Position numbers and translations under genes: made by a program. Below the pieces are notes generated by a model. It saw nothing but the letters and a program-made list of their open reading frames with translations. It was not told the origin of the DNA and ran no database searches. Positions 16,026-24,979 of a stretch of 64,000 nt of DNA are shown piece after piece (position 1 is the first letter of the stretch; the number at the start of each line of letters is the position of its first letter). The DNA is from CAYZWU01 sp964482235 (GTDB lineage Bacteria > Planctomycetota > B15-G4 > CAYZWU01), in the NCBI GenBank assembly GCA_964482235.1, contig CAYZWU010000029.1:6108-70107 (forward strand), read 5' to 3'.

Positions 16026-18644
16026 TCAGGAATCCTCTTTTTTCATCGCCTCCTCCTTCACGAACTCGTCAGCGCCGATGTCGACGGCGAGATCTCCGCT
16101 GTTCTCACCGACCGCACTCCTGAGGTCTCCGTCGATGTCGAACTCGGGTGCTTCCACAGGATCATCGCTGCCAGACGTGAGAAAGGTCCCCGTTCCCGCA
16201 TCGATGCCTGGCGACAATCCGGTGAGGTGGAAGTCTCGTTCGAGGGTGTTCACGAAGAGGGGAGCCGCGTCGATCATGCCGTCGCCCCTCTCGAAGAGCC
16301 CTCCATTCTCGACGCTCCAGGCACCGGGTGAGGAGGGCAGGAGGGAATGGTTGATCGTCAAGCTCGAATCGCTTACCAGGTGGATCTCCTGTCCTTCGGG
16401 CGCCCTGTTGTCCCAGAGGATCGAGTTGACGACCAGGGAGGATGCGTCCTTGCCGCAGGCGATGCCGCCGCCCCGCTGCCCTGCCTCGTTCTCCGTGATG
16501 GTGTTGTTGATGATCACCGGTTCCGAGAGCTTGCAGAAGATGCCGGCACCGCTGTACTTGGCATAGTTCCCCTCGATGATGTTGTTTTCGATCCGCACCG
16601 ACGTCGAACGCGAACAGGCGATTCCGCCGCCATCGCGGTTCGTGATGTTCGAGCTGATCGTGTTGCCCGAAAAAAGGGCCGTGGAGTACGCGCAGAAGAT
16701 CCCGCCTCCCGTGCCGCCGGCCCGGTTCTCCTTGATGATGTTGTTAGACACCACCGGTGAGCCGTCATTGATGAAGATCCCGGCGCCGAAGTGGATGGAC
16801 CTGTTTCCCGTGACGATGTTGTTGATGATCAAGGGGGAGGTCTCCTTGCAGTAGATGCCTCCGCCATCCCAGGCGCTGCCGTTCGTGATGGTGAATCCAT
16901 CGAGAACGGTGTCAGCCCCTTCGCCGGACTTGATGGTGACCGTGACGCTCTTGCCGCCTCCATCGATGGTGGTGACGGCCGGGCCTTCCCGGCTCTTCAG
17001 GGTGACAGCCTTTCCCATGAAGTCGATCTGTCCGGTGTAGGTGCCCGGTGCGACAAGGATCATGTTGCCGTCCTTGGCCGCCTCGAGAGCGCTCCTGATC
17101 GTCAGGAAGTCTTCGGGTACGAAGATGGCCTGCTCGGGAGAGATCCCCGCCATTACCCCTTTCTCTCCCATTGTCTCCAGGATCTTCCGGCTGCTCTGCT
17201 TCCGGAGGGAGCTGGCATGCATCGCCCTGGCTTCCTTGTCGTCGGGAAAGAGCGCCAGCGCGTCGGCCAGCTGCTTGACCGCCTCGTCCCAATCCTCTTG
17301 CCCGACCGCTAGCCTGGCCCGGTCGAGATGGGTGGCAAAGGCGTCCTGCTTCCAGACGTCCCGGACATGGGAGAGGAGTGCCAGGAGGATGATGACGGAG
17401 ATGAGGCCGATCACCGTCCTCGTTGCTGTTCTGTGGCGCCGGCTCCACTTGACGGCCCGCATCACGGGCCCGGCAGGGTTGGTCTCGATCGCCTCGCCGG
17501 CCAGGAACCGCCTCAGCTCGCGCGCCAGCTCCTGCATCGTGGCGTAACGGGCTTGAGGATCGCTCTCCATCGCCTTGAGGCAGATCAGGGAGAGGTCGCG
17601 TGGGACTCGCGGCTGGACTTTGCGCGGGTCGATCGGTTCTCCGGCCAGTACCTTCTTCAGCACGTCGAGGGACGTTTTTCCCTCGAAGGGCCTGGCCAGG
17701 GTCATCGCCTCGTAGAGGGTCACACCCAGCGAGAAGATGTCGGTGCGGTGATCGATCCCTCCCGGCCGTCGCGAAGCCTGCTCCGGCGACATGTAGTAGG
17801 GCGTGCCGGCCAGGTCGCCGGTGCGCGAAAGGGTCAGGGCATCCTCCACCCTGGCCAGGCCGAAGTCGGTGATCTTGGGCGAACCGTCGTCAGCGATCAT
17901 GATGTTGGATGGCTTCACGTCCCTGTGGATCACGCCCCGGGAGTGGGCGTGCTCGAGGGCTTCCGCCACGTCGGCGATGAGCGCTGCCACGGTGCGGAAG
18001 TTGTCCGGGGGAAGGCTCTTCTCCCCGCGAAGCTCCTCCAGCCGGTCAGCCAGAGTGCGCCGGCTCTCCACCAGCTCCTGGGCGATGAAGTGGGTTCCTT
18101 CCTCCTCGCCCACGGCGAAGACGGACACGATGCCCGGGTGGCTCTGACGGCCGCCCGCCTCGGCCTCGCGCCGGAACTTCTGCACCGAGTCGTCGGATAG
18201 GCTGAGATGGGGAGAGAGCACCTTCAGCGCCACGCGGCGGCGGAGGGAGATCTGTTCCGCCTCGTAGACAACCCCCATGCCGCCGCGGCCGATCTCGCGG
18301 AGAATCCGGAAGTCGCCCACAACGGCATCGCCGTCCTTGCCGAAGGCGATCGGCGACTCGGCCTCCCTTTCCTGATCAACCTGCGATCCTCCGGGGAGCA
18401 CGTCGGCCATGAAGAGGAAGTTGTCGATCTCGGCACGCAGCTCAGGGCCCGCCTCGGGATGCTCCCTGCAGAAGGCGTCCGGGTCGGGCCGCATCCCGGC
18501 GTGCCAGGCCTCGTAGAACAGGCCGAGGGCTTTTTCGAGCTTGTCGGCAGGTCCGGCTGCGCCCCCTTTTGATCCACCGTCTTGGCGGGCCGGACCGCCA
18601 GGCCGATCGTCTGATGGAGATTCCGGGATGCCTTTCGAGGCCAT
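16026..18644 (-). CDS. Ser/Thr protein kinase fused through a membrane helix to a parallel beta-helix domain
   Basis: 872 residues from ATG 18644, with GGAGA upstream; the longer frame reaches into the sigma gene and is not used. Residues 1-105 form a helical N-terminus. The Hanks-type kinase (about 111-380) has IGRGGMGVVYEAE, K141 in VALKV, HRDVKPSN (D242) and DFG at 260-262, all intact. One transmembrane helix spans about 411-425. Residues 430-480 resemble a helical repeat. From about 485 to 800 there are repeats of about 22 residues such as NNIVTGN, NNIIKENRAGG, GNTISSN, NNIIEGN and NNTITEN. These are typical Pbh1/NosD-like right-handed beta-helix coils, presumably outside the cell. The end, IDIGADEF-like, is also usual for such domains. 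The sigma gene ends 10 bases upstream. Confidence 0.9.
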   Translation of the reverse strand: MASKGIPESPSDDRPGGPARQDGGSKGGAAGPADKLEKALGLFYEAWHAGMRPDPDAFCREHPEAGPELRAEIDNFLFMADVLPGGSQVDQEREAESPIAFGKDGDAVVGDFRILREIGRGGMGVVYEAEQISLRRRVALKVLSPHLSLSDDSVQKFRREAEAGGRQSHPGIVSVFAVGEEEGTHFIAQELVESRRTLADRLEELRGEKSLPPDNFRTVAALIADVAEALEHAHSRGVIHRDVKPSNIMIADDGSPKITDFGLARVEDALTLSRTGDLAGTPYYMSPEQASRRPGGIDHRTDIFSLGVTLYEAMTLARPFEGKTSLDVLKKVLAGEPIDPRKVQPRVPRDLSLICLKAMESDPQARYATMQELARELRRFLAGEAIETNPAGPVMRAVKWSRRHRTATRTVIGLISVIILLALLSHVRDVWKQDAFATHLDRARLAVGQEDWDEAVKQLADALALFPDDKEARAMHASSLRKQSSRKILETMGEKGVMAGISPEQAIFVPEDFLTIRSALEAAKDGNMILVAPGTYTGQIDFMGKAVTLKSREGPAVTTIDGGGKSVTVTIKSGEGADTVLDGFTITNGSAWDGGGIYCKETSPLIINNIVTGNRSIHFGAGIFINDGSPVVSNNIIKENRAGGTGGGIFCAYSTALFSGNTISSNITNRDGGGIACSRSTSVRIENNIIEGNYAKYSGAGIFCKLSEPVIINNTITENEAGQRGGGIACGKDASSLVVNSILWDNRAPEGQEIHLVSDSSLTINHSLLPSSPGAWSVENGGLFERGDGMIDAAPLFVNTLERDFHLTGLSPGIDAGTGTFLTSGSDDPVEAPEFDIDGDLRSAVGENSGDLAVDIGADEFVKEEAMKKEDS

Positions 18645-18654
18645 GGCTCTCCTC

Positions 18655-19281
18655 TCAGTGAAGAACAGCGTCGACGTCGCGGCGTCGCAGCCCATCGACC
18701 TTCTTCGCCAGCCTCCTGACGGCTCGGGTGTGCCGCATCCGGGCCGTGTTGGCCGGGATATCGAGCTGCTTCCCGATGTCGTTGAAGGAGAGGTCTTCCC
18801 ACTCGCGCATGACGATGACGTCCCTGTCGTCGGGATCGAGCAGCTCCATCCCGAGACGGACGAGGGCCTCGCGCTCATGGCGCTCGGCGGACCGGCTCGG
18901 CGTCTTGGAGGACGCGCAGCCGCGCTCGAGCGACACGATCGTGGTGGGAGGAAGGGGACGCTCCCTCGCGATGGCTCGTCGTCGTGCCGTGAACCAGCCG
19001 TGCCTGCTCCGGAGGGTGTTCTCCACGATGCGGCAGAGGAGGGCGCGGAACCGGTGCTCGTCCTGGAGGACGAAACGCGGCCCGAAGCGCAGGAACTCGA
19101 TCAGGGCGTCCTGCACGTAGTCGCCCGTTTCGCCTTTGCTCCGGAGTACGGGGCCGATCCGCTGGTGCACGTGCCGGCGGATTCGCGGCAGCTCGAGCTC
19201 CACCAGGGCGGCCAGGCTTTCCTCGTCGCCGTCGAGCCATTTCTGCAGGAGATGGATCGTTTTTGGGTTCCTGTTTCCCAT
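18655..19281 (-). CDS. ECF-type RNA polymerase sigma factor
   Basis: 208 residues from ATG 19281 (MGNRNPKTIHLLQKWLDGD). Region 2 includes YVQDALIEFLRFGPRFVLQDEHRFRAL; region 4 holds LDPDDRDVIVMREWEDLSFNDIGKQLDIPANTARMRHTRAVRRL with its helix-turn-helix. The architecture matches sigma factors often paired with Ser/Thr kinases in Planctomycetota-like genomes. Upstream in-frame start codons exist (to 19383), but a perfect TATAAT lies seven bases before ATG 19281, which would make the mRNA leaderless and fixes the start. No anti-sigma gene is adjacent; the kinase gene follows, so phosphorylation may replace anti-sigma control (inference). Confidence 0.88.
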   Translation of the reverse strand: MGNRNPKTIHLLQKWLDGDEESLAALVELELPRIRRHVHQRIGPVLRSKGETGDYVQDALIEFLRFGPRFVLQDEHRFRALLCRIVENTLRSRHGWFTARRRAIARERPLPPTTIVSLERGCASSKTPSRSAERHEREALVRLGMELLDPDDRDVIVMREWEDLSFNDIGKQLDIPANTARMRHTRAVRRLAKKVDGLRRRDVDAVLH

Positions 19282-19294
19282 AAACGGAATTATA
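19282..19294 (-). promoter_or_regulatory. -10 box seven bases before the sigma start codon (leaderless mRNA)
   Basis: On the minus strand TATAAT occupies 19294-19289, then TCCGTTT, then ATG at 19281. Transcription would begin at or next to the A of ATG. The -35 position (TATGAA) is a poor match to TTGACA, and no Shine-Dalgarno sequence precedes the ATG. Confidence 0.5.
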
Positions 19295-19440
19295 TATTCA
19301 GGTTGTGGGAATTCATAGGAAAAAAGGCGGATCCTCATCCAATGGCACGATGCGACGGGAGTGGAAAAGAACAGGAAGTTCAAGTCCTTCCGTATGCCGG
19401 TCGGTTGCGGAAAGCCGTATTCAATCCCGTGAGCGAGCGG

Positions 19441-19480
19441 ATGGGGAAAAAAGCGATTTCTGTGAGCTGGTTTTTCCCAT
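19441..19480. repeat. A/T-rich inverted repeat upstream of the small peptide genes
   Basis: ATGGGGAAAAAA (19441-19452) and TTTTTCCCAT (19471-19480) are near-perfect complements around an 18-base loop. It lies between the divergent sigma gene and the AGGRGGG peptide genes and could be an operator or an RNA hairpin. Confidence 0.4.
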
Positions 19481-19568
19481 TTTTACGCCTATCCCGTTGG
19501 TGACACCAGTCTGTCTCGACTCTGCCTTACACGAATTATCCCGTCACCATGGAACGGAGGTTTCACTC

Positions 19569-19775
19569 ATGCGTAGCAGCAGATGCAGGGCAAAAGGAAA
19601 CTCCTTCAACTCGCTTTTCTGGACAATGAAAATTGTTCTCCTTTCCCTCCTGCTTGCCGCCTTGATCTGCTGTGATCTCGGCGCCGGGGGAAGAGGCGGC
19701 GGCATGCAGAAGGATAATGATCTCAGAAGGGGTGACCCGGAACTGTGCGAGCCCCCAATCCTCAATTTTGTCTGA
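19569..19775 (+). CDS. Small membrane/secreted peptide, AGGRGGG family copy 1
   Basis: 68 residues from ATG 19569, preceded by CGGAGG with eight bases spacing. A basic N-terminus is followed by a hydrophobic helix (about residues 20-35, MKIVLLSLLLAALICCDL) and then AGGRGGGMQKDND and a short polar tail ending PPILNFV. It shares the block DLxAGGRGGGxxKDND and the helix-Cys context with the next ORF. No known family is recognised. The conserved part sits just after the helix, so it is probably outside the membrane or released by cleavage. A second start at residue 19 would give a normal signal-peptide length. Confidence 0.7.
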   Translation: MRSSRCRAKGNSFNSLFWTMKIVLLSLLLAALICCDLGAGGRGGGMQKDNDLRRGDPELCEPPILNFV

Positions 19776-19803
19776 ATCGAACCAACATCTCGAGGATCCA
19801 ACC

Positions 19804-20016
19804 ATGCGGAGAAACAGAATACCCTTTCGTAGAAGGCGGTCTATCACACGCCCGCTTTTTCTTGTCGCAACAATTGCCTTGATCTCCATCCTGCTGGCCT
19901 TCCTGCTCTGCAACGACCTCGAAGCCGGGGGAAGGGGCGGCGGGCTCAAGAAGGATAATGACTGGATCACCAGTGATCCCGAGACCCCCGACGTCCCGAT
20001 ATTCAAACCCAGCTGA
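19804..20016 (+). CDS. Small membrane/secreted peptide, AGGRGGG family copy 2
   Basis: 70 residues, ATG with GAGG about eight bases upstream. An arginine-rich N-terminus (RRNRIPFRRRR) precedes a helix of about 20 residues (residues 17-36) ending LLCNDL, then EAGGRGGGLKKDND and a tail ending PDVPIFKPS. It is paralogous to the ORF 28 bases upstream: both protein and DNA match across the Gly-rich block, while the flanks have diverged. Its TGA overlaps the ATG of the large repeat protein (TGATG), so the three genes form one coupled operon. Confidence 0.75.
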   Translation: MRRNRIPFRRRRSITRPLFLVATIALISILLAFLLCNDLEAGGRGGGLKKDNDWITSDPETPDVPIFKPS

Positions 20017-23000
20017 TGAGATTTTCCGGGTACATCGTCGCGGGAGGTGTGGCCGCGACATTGCTGACCACTGCCTGCATTCTCCTTATATTTCTTCACC
20101 ACGATTCAACGCCCGATCACGGTGCAAGTCTCTTCCAGGACGGTGTCCATTCCTCTGATTCTTCACGATCCACCTCCCGCGCCGGGATGCCCGGTCTCCC
20201 TTCCGAGAGAACCGATCGATCGATGAGACGATCGGGGACCGGCGATCCCGAGCCGTGCCGCACACTCATCGATTCGGATCTTCCGCCGGCCGGGAGCGGT
20301 TTCAGGGTGGCGACCTGGGACGGAGGGGCTTGTGCCAATGTCACGGTAGCAGCCGCACGCGTCAGCAGGGAGCTCGTGGCCGGGTGGGCCGCCCTCGCGA
20401 GGGACGGCCTGGAGCCGGAAATCGAGTTTCTCGAAACAACAACCGGCCTCGACGGTTCATTTGATTTTCCGGACATGGAGAATGCCGTCTACTTTCTCCG
20501 TGCCGAGGTGCCGGGATGCTGCGCCGCCCGTGGAATTCTCGACGCGAGCAAGGGAAAGCCGCTGAACTTCGAGCTCAGGGCGGACCGCGCCAGATCGATC
20601 AGCGGCAAGGTGGTTGACTGCTCCGGCAAGCCGGTGCAGGACGTGGAATTCCTCTGCCGCCAGGCGTTCTATGTTCCCCTCGACCAGCTTCCCCTGGGCG
20701 ACGCATGCGAGTTCTTCCTCTTCGCGTCGAGAACGATCTCCGATGCTAAGGGCCGCATCCTGTTCCCGGGGCTTCCCGCCGTTCTGGACCACATCGTCTC
20801 GGCCGAGCCGGATGGTTTCATTCCCCTGTCGAGACGTGTTCCGTGCCACGAGATCCACACCCAGCGCCTTGTGCTCAAGAAACCGTGCATCCTCGAGGGA
20901 AGAGTGGTCGACAGCAGGGGAAAACCGGTCAGGAACGCCGAGGTCTACTTCAGGGAACCGCAGTCCAGCTCCGTCAGGGTATTTCCAGATTTCGAGGAGA
21001 GTGAGGAAGGAAGATTCCGGTTCGATGCAGCGCCCGAGGGATCGCTTCACCTGCAGGCCATTCACCGGGATCACGGCCACGTGCTCCGCAAGATCCGGGT
21101 CTCTGCGCGGAAGCCGAACTACCACGAGCTCGTGCTTCCCGACGGGGTCGGTCTCCGGATCCGCGTCACCGATACGGAAGGGAACCGCCTGGAAGGGATC
21201 CGCGTGGTCGTCCGCGACCTCGACACGGGCGCGTTCATCGAGTTTACCCACACGGACAGTAGCGGTGCGGCCGAGATTCACGGCCTTAACCGGGGAGATC
21301 TCAACATCGTCTGGATCACGGACGAGAAGGGCGACTACTCGTACCACGAGGGGATCCACTCGTTCCAGGAAAACAGCGAGATCCGGGTGGAGCTGAAAAG
21401 GAGGGTCAAGGCAAGCCTGACGGTTCTCGATGAAGCAACGCGCGAACCCCTGTCCAGATTCATGATCTGCCTCTGTTCCTATCGAACGCCGACCGTCCAG
21501 GGCGAGAGAAGCCGGATTCTCAACATGCAGGAGTTCGAGTGCCGCAAGGGACACCTCGAATTTGCCGTGGGCCAGGGCGAGAACTTCGAGTTCGTGGTCC
21601 TTGCAGACGGCTACGTACCCGGCCGGGCCATTGCCATGGCGCCCGGACCGGACACCCGGGAAGTCCCTCCCCTTGAGATCGTGCTGCGACGGGGTGAAAC
21701 CATGGGCGGCAGGGTCGTCGACGCGATCCACGGCAATCCCGTTCCCGGGGCGACGGTGAGGCTCTACCTGGGCGGCCGGCTCGACGGCAAGCCGGCATTC
21801 GCCCTGTCCAGGGCAAGATCCGCGATCACCGATGACGCCGGCCACTTTTATCTGGCAGGGCTGCCTGAAGGACGTTTCTTTCTCAAGGTGCAAGCGCCCG
21901 GCTTTGCTCCCGCAGCGGTCGATTCGCTCGAACTGGATCCCCGCGGCCCGGCAGTGGACAACGTTGTACGACTCTGGCCCGGCGGACTGCTGTCCGGCGT
22001 CATCATCGGTGAATCGGGGACAGGTCTGGAGGGAGGGAGAATCGAAGCAAGGTTGCCCGGAACCAACGACATCGCCTTCACCTCGTCGAACCCGGACGGC
22101 ACTTACTTCCTGTCAGGCATTCCACCCGGACCGTGCGAGGTCTCCGTCTGGGATCCGATGGAATGGAAATCGAACGGCGGCAGCCGGAGAAAGCTGCATC
22201 GCCGCATCAACATGCCGCCAGGAGGAGCCGTCGAGGCTGATTTTTCCCTGAACGGCTCGTGCTCCATTCACGGCCTCTGTACATGCGAGGGGAAGATGGG
22301 TTTCGGAATGACCCTCTGCCTGGAGGACGAGGATGGAAAGAAGACCTGCACCGTCTCCACCACGGATGCCGGGTATTACCGGATCAACGCGGTCCCTCCG
22401 GGGAAATACACCCTTCAGACTTTCTCGACCAGAGCCGGGACAGGAGGCTCGGACCGCCGCACCGTCGAGCTGTCGGCCGGCGGCACGCGGACGATCGACA
22501 TCGACATCTCCGGCCGGGCAGTCCATGGCAGTGTGCGGGGTCCGGACGGGAATCCCCTTCACGCGGCCGAGGTCGAGCTCCTGAATCTCGCTTTCGAGAG
22601 AAGCCACACCACGGTAACCGATCAGAACGGAGACTACACCATCATGGGAGTCGATGAGGGCGACTACTCCGTTGCCGCCCGCGGCGCGGGAACGGCGGAG
22701 GAAAGGAAGGGAGAGTGGCACCTTGGCGGCGGGGGAGCGGCCGTGAAGGTCGACTTCGATCTCAAGCCCGGCGGCGCAGCCAGAGTGGCGGTGTCCAGCC
22801 CTGGAGGGGAACCCCTTGCAGGCGCAACCGTTCTTCTGTCCGACGACTTTTCCCGGGGCGTTCAGCGACATGGAATCACGGGATTATCGGGGGTCTGCGT
22901 GTTCGACGGCCTCGGACTCGAGCCCCGCACGATCGTGGCAGGCTCGGCGGGCCTTGCGCCGGGGGGCGGCAAGATCGTTGTCCCGGCCGGCGAAAGAATG

Positions 23001-23318
23001 GACACGCAGATCGTTCTGGCGCCTGGCGGTGTTCTCCGCGTGATCGCGACGGGAAGCGACGGCGCAGCCGTACCGGGAGCCCGCGTGACGATCACGGGTC
23101 CCGAGCTCTTCGGACTGGATGCCTACCGCCTGGCCGAACTGGGTTTCCTGATCCCTTCCGATACCCTTTTCCGCACCGGCAGCCACGGCCGCTTCACCCT
23201 GGCTCCCCTTCCCCAGGGGCCTCTCTCGATCAGGATCGAGAAGAACGGCGCCACGGGATCCGCGAAAGCCTTCACCTCCGCAGGTGAAGAATGCCAGGTC
23301 CGGGTGACCCTCGACTGA
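20016..23318 (+). CDS. Large membrane-anchored protein of repeated carboxypeptidase-regulatory-like domains
   Basis: 1100 residues. The N-terminal anchor (about residues 6-27) is followed by a 40-residue polar spacer and then about ten beta-sandwich domains of the carboxypeptidase regulatory-like/transthyretin-like kind. Typical pieces recur: SGKVVDCSGKPVQDVEF, EGRVVDSRGKPVRNAEVYF, GGRVVDAIHGNPVPGATVRL, SGVIIGESGTGLEGGRI, HGSVRGPDGNPLHAAEVEL, each followed by a GxYxIxGVPxG-like turn. No enzyme motif is seen. It is likely an extracellular structural or binding protein. The start overlaps the stop of small peptide copy 2 by one base, which makes translation coupled and suggests a common role with the peptides. 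Confidence 0.85.
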   Translation: MRFSGYIVAGGVAATLLTTACILLIFLHHDSTPDHGASLFQDGVHSSDSSRSTSRAGMPGLPSERTDRSMRRSGTGDPEPCRTLIDSDLPPAGSGFRVATWDGGACANVTVAAARVSRELVAGWAALARDGLEPEIEFLETTTGLDGSFDFPDMENAVYFLRAEVPGCCAARGILDASKGKPLNFELRADRARSISGKVVDCSGKPVQDVEFLCRQAFYVPLDQLPLGDACEFFLFASRTISDAKGRILFPGLPAVLDHIVSAEPDGFIPLSRRVPCHEIHTQRLVLKKPCILEGRVVDSRGKPVRNAEVYFREPQSSSVRVFPDFEESEEGRFRFDAAPEGSLHLQAIHRDHGHVLRKIRVSARKPNYHELVLPDGVGLRIRVTDTEGNRLEGIRVVVRDLDTGAFIEFTHTDSSGAAEIHGLNRGDLNIVWITDEKGDYSYHEGIHSFQENSEIRVELKRRVKASLTVLDEATREPLSRFMICLCSYRTPTVQGERSRILNMQEFECRKGHLEFAVGQGENFEFVVLADGYVPGRAIAMAPGPDTREVPPLEIVLRRGETMGGRVVDAIHGNPVPGATVRLYLGGRLDGKPAFALSRARSAITDDAGHFYLAGLPEGRFFLKVQAPGFAPAAVDSLELDPRGPAVDNVVRLWPGGLLSGVIIGESGTGLEGGRIEARLPGTNDIAFTSSNPDGTYFLSGIPPGPCEVSVWDPMEWKSNGGSRRKLHRRINMPPGGAVEADFSLNGSCSIHGLCTCEGKMGFGMTLCLEDEDGKKTCTVSTTDAGYYRINAVPPGKYTLQTFSTRAGTGGSDRRTVELSAGGTRTIDIDISGRAVHGSVRGPDGNPLHAAEVELLNLAFERSHTTVTDQNGDYTIMGVDEGDYSVAARGAGTAEERKGEWHLGGGGAAVKVDFDLKPGGAARVAVSSPGGEPLAGATVLLSDDFSRGVQRHGITGLSGVCVFDGLGLEPRTIVAGSAGLAPGGGKIVVPAGERMDTQIVLAPGGVLRVIATGSDGAAVPGARVTITGPELFGLDAYRLAELGFLIPSDTLFRTGSHGRFTLAPLPQGPLSIRIEKNGATGSAKAFTSAGEECQVRVTLD

Positions 23319-23343
23319 TGGCCGCGATCAGGGTGCTCCGTGA

Positions 23344-24624
23344 TCACAACTTCCAGAGGTACAAGTAGCTCATGTTCGTGAATGTCCACGTCGAGCTGTC
23401 GCCGAGAAAAACGGTGAACAGGTACGCTCCGGAGGGTGCGCCGCCGGGAACGTACTGATGAAGCGTGACCACGATCTGCTGTCCGGGGTTAAGGGTCGCA
23501 TTCCGGTAGTCCATGAGAGGCCCCCAGAATCCTTCGTCTGCGCTCTGGGCTGAGGTATAGAAATCCAGGGTGAGCGGTACCGTGTGGGGATTGGTCACGG
23601 TCACGTCGAAATCGATCCATCCCCCCTGCGACGGAATCGACCAGGTGAACGAGGTCACACCGAGTTCCGGCAGCATGGAAATGTCGATGCTGCCGAGAAA
23701 AAGCTGGGGGACGGAAAGGTATCCGCCGGACACCAGGTCGAGCAAGCCGTCCTCGTTCCAGTCTGCCACGTCGGGGCGGGACGTGGATGAAACGTCGATA
23801 GGCTTGCCGGCGACACCGAGCGAATCGGAACCCGAATAGGAAGGGGCGCCGGGAGCACCCTGATTCCGGAAAAAGAGGATGTTGCCGCCGGAGTCCCCTG
23901 CAACCAGGTCGACGAGGTTGTCGTTGTCCATGTCCGCGAAACATGGTGCCGACCGGCTTCCCACGTCGAGGGCGGCGCCGCCGTCCTGCACGAACTGCTC
24001 CGTGGAGAAGTGCGGGGCCGTGGCCGTTCCGTCGTTGATGTAATACCGGAGCTTGCCGTCGCTGGCCCCCACGACAAGATCGAGCAAACCGTCCTTGTTC
24101 CAGTCAACGGTGCAAGGCACGGAATACAAACCCGCATCAAGGTCGCTCCCGCCCAGTTGAAGGAGGCCCGAGTCGATCAAGACCGGATTTGCCGTGGTTC
24201 CCACGTTGATGAAAAGATGAATAGTGCCGTCGTATTCGCCGCAGATCAGATCGATGAGACCGTCGAAGTTCCAGTCCACGCCATGTGGAGTCGCGCCAAT
24301 GCATCAGCCATGGCCCACGGAGATGGGGATGCCGTCGGCCTCCATCCTGGCTCCCTGCCCGAAGACCGGATCACTGTTCGTCCCCTGGTTCAGGAACAGG
24401 TACAGATTGCCGTTTTGAATGACACCGACCAGGAGATCTTTCTTTCCGTCGTCGTTCCAGTCGCAGACCGAGACAGCGGAATAGAGCTTGTCGCCCAGGA
24501 TGGGATCGCCGTTGCTCAGGAGATATTGCCCCGGATCGAAGTTCGGCGACGTCTGGGCTGCAAGGGATGCGGTGAGCACGAGCGTAAACACAAAGGACGG
24601 GAAGGAGATCAGTATCTTTTTCAT
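23344..24624 (-). pseudogene. Secreted FG-GAP/VCBS-repeat protein interrupted by an in-frame TGA
   Basis: One frame runs from ATG 24624 (signal peptide KKILISFPSFVFTLVLTASLAA) to the stop at 23344, broken only by a TGA at 24304-24306 after residue 106. On both sides the same repeat type continues without a frame change: CDWNDDGKKDLLVG before, then VDWNFDGLIDLICG, VDWNKDGLLDLVVG, ADMDNDNLVDLVAG and ADWNEDGLLDLVSG. These are Asp-rich FG-GAP/VCBS calcium-binding propeller repeats. The last 100 residues are an Ig-like domain. An intact gene would encode about 426 residues. It could be a recent nonsense mutation, an assembly error or recoding. The end is convergent with the large repeat protein gene, 25 bases apart. 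Confidence 0.75.
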
Positions 24625-24979
24625 GAGTTTTTCCCTTCTCTTCATGAGTGCGGATAGGCTTTCCATCAAAAAATATCATACTCAATGAAGGAGGATTTTC
24701 CAAGAGCCGCCTCCCTGCGCACACTCTGTCATGGTGAGAGACAGGGCGCCGCCAGAAAACACGGCGAAGGGCCTTGGTCCAGAAGGGATGCCTCCGCTGG
24801 AAACCCACCGATGACGTCGCGGACAGGGATCTGTCCGACGGGAGGGACAGAATTTCTGCATTCGGGATGAAACCATTATCCTGTCAGCATCGTAGAAGAA
24901 GATGCCCGCGTGGGCAGTGGTATTCGTGCACCGAGGCGCCCTCGATCACCCGACAGACAGCGTCAGGAGGAAAGATCCC
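24625..24979. other. Intergenic region containing a methyltransferase gene scar
   Basis: About 355 bases between the FG-GAP gene and the esterase fusion. The only recognisable content is the methyltransferase fragment at 24746-24835 and AGGAGG (24965-24970) serving the ATG at 24980. No convincing promoter was found. Confidence 0.4.
24746..24835 (-). pseudogene. Fragment of a methyltransferase gene, paralogous to the one at 27223-28065
   Basis: This stretch matches the 3' third of the intact methyltransferase gene (plus-strand 27320-27412) almost base for base. The encoded FQRRHPFWTKALRRVFWRR parallels FQRRHPFWTKVLRRIFRRR there. A two-base deletion near 24802-24806 shifts the frame just before this block, so it is dead. 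Both copies face the same way and flank the esterase/beta-lactamase gene, which points to an ancestral tandem duplication or a recombination scar. Confidence 0.7.

Noticed and set aside
18645..18878. 78-codon N-terminal extension of the kinase
   Set aside because: It is the Ser/Arg-rich shadow of the sigma gene; ATG 18644 has its own ribosome site.
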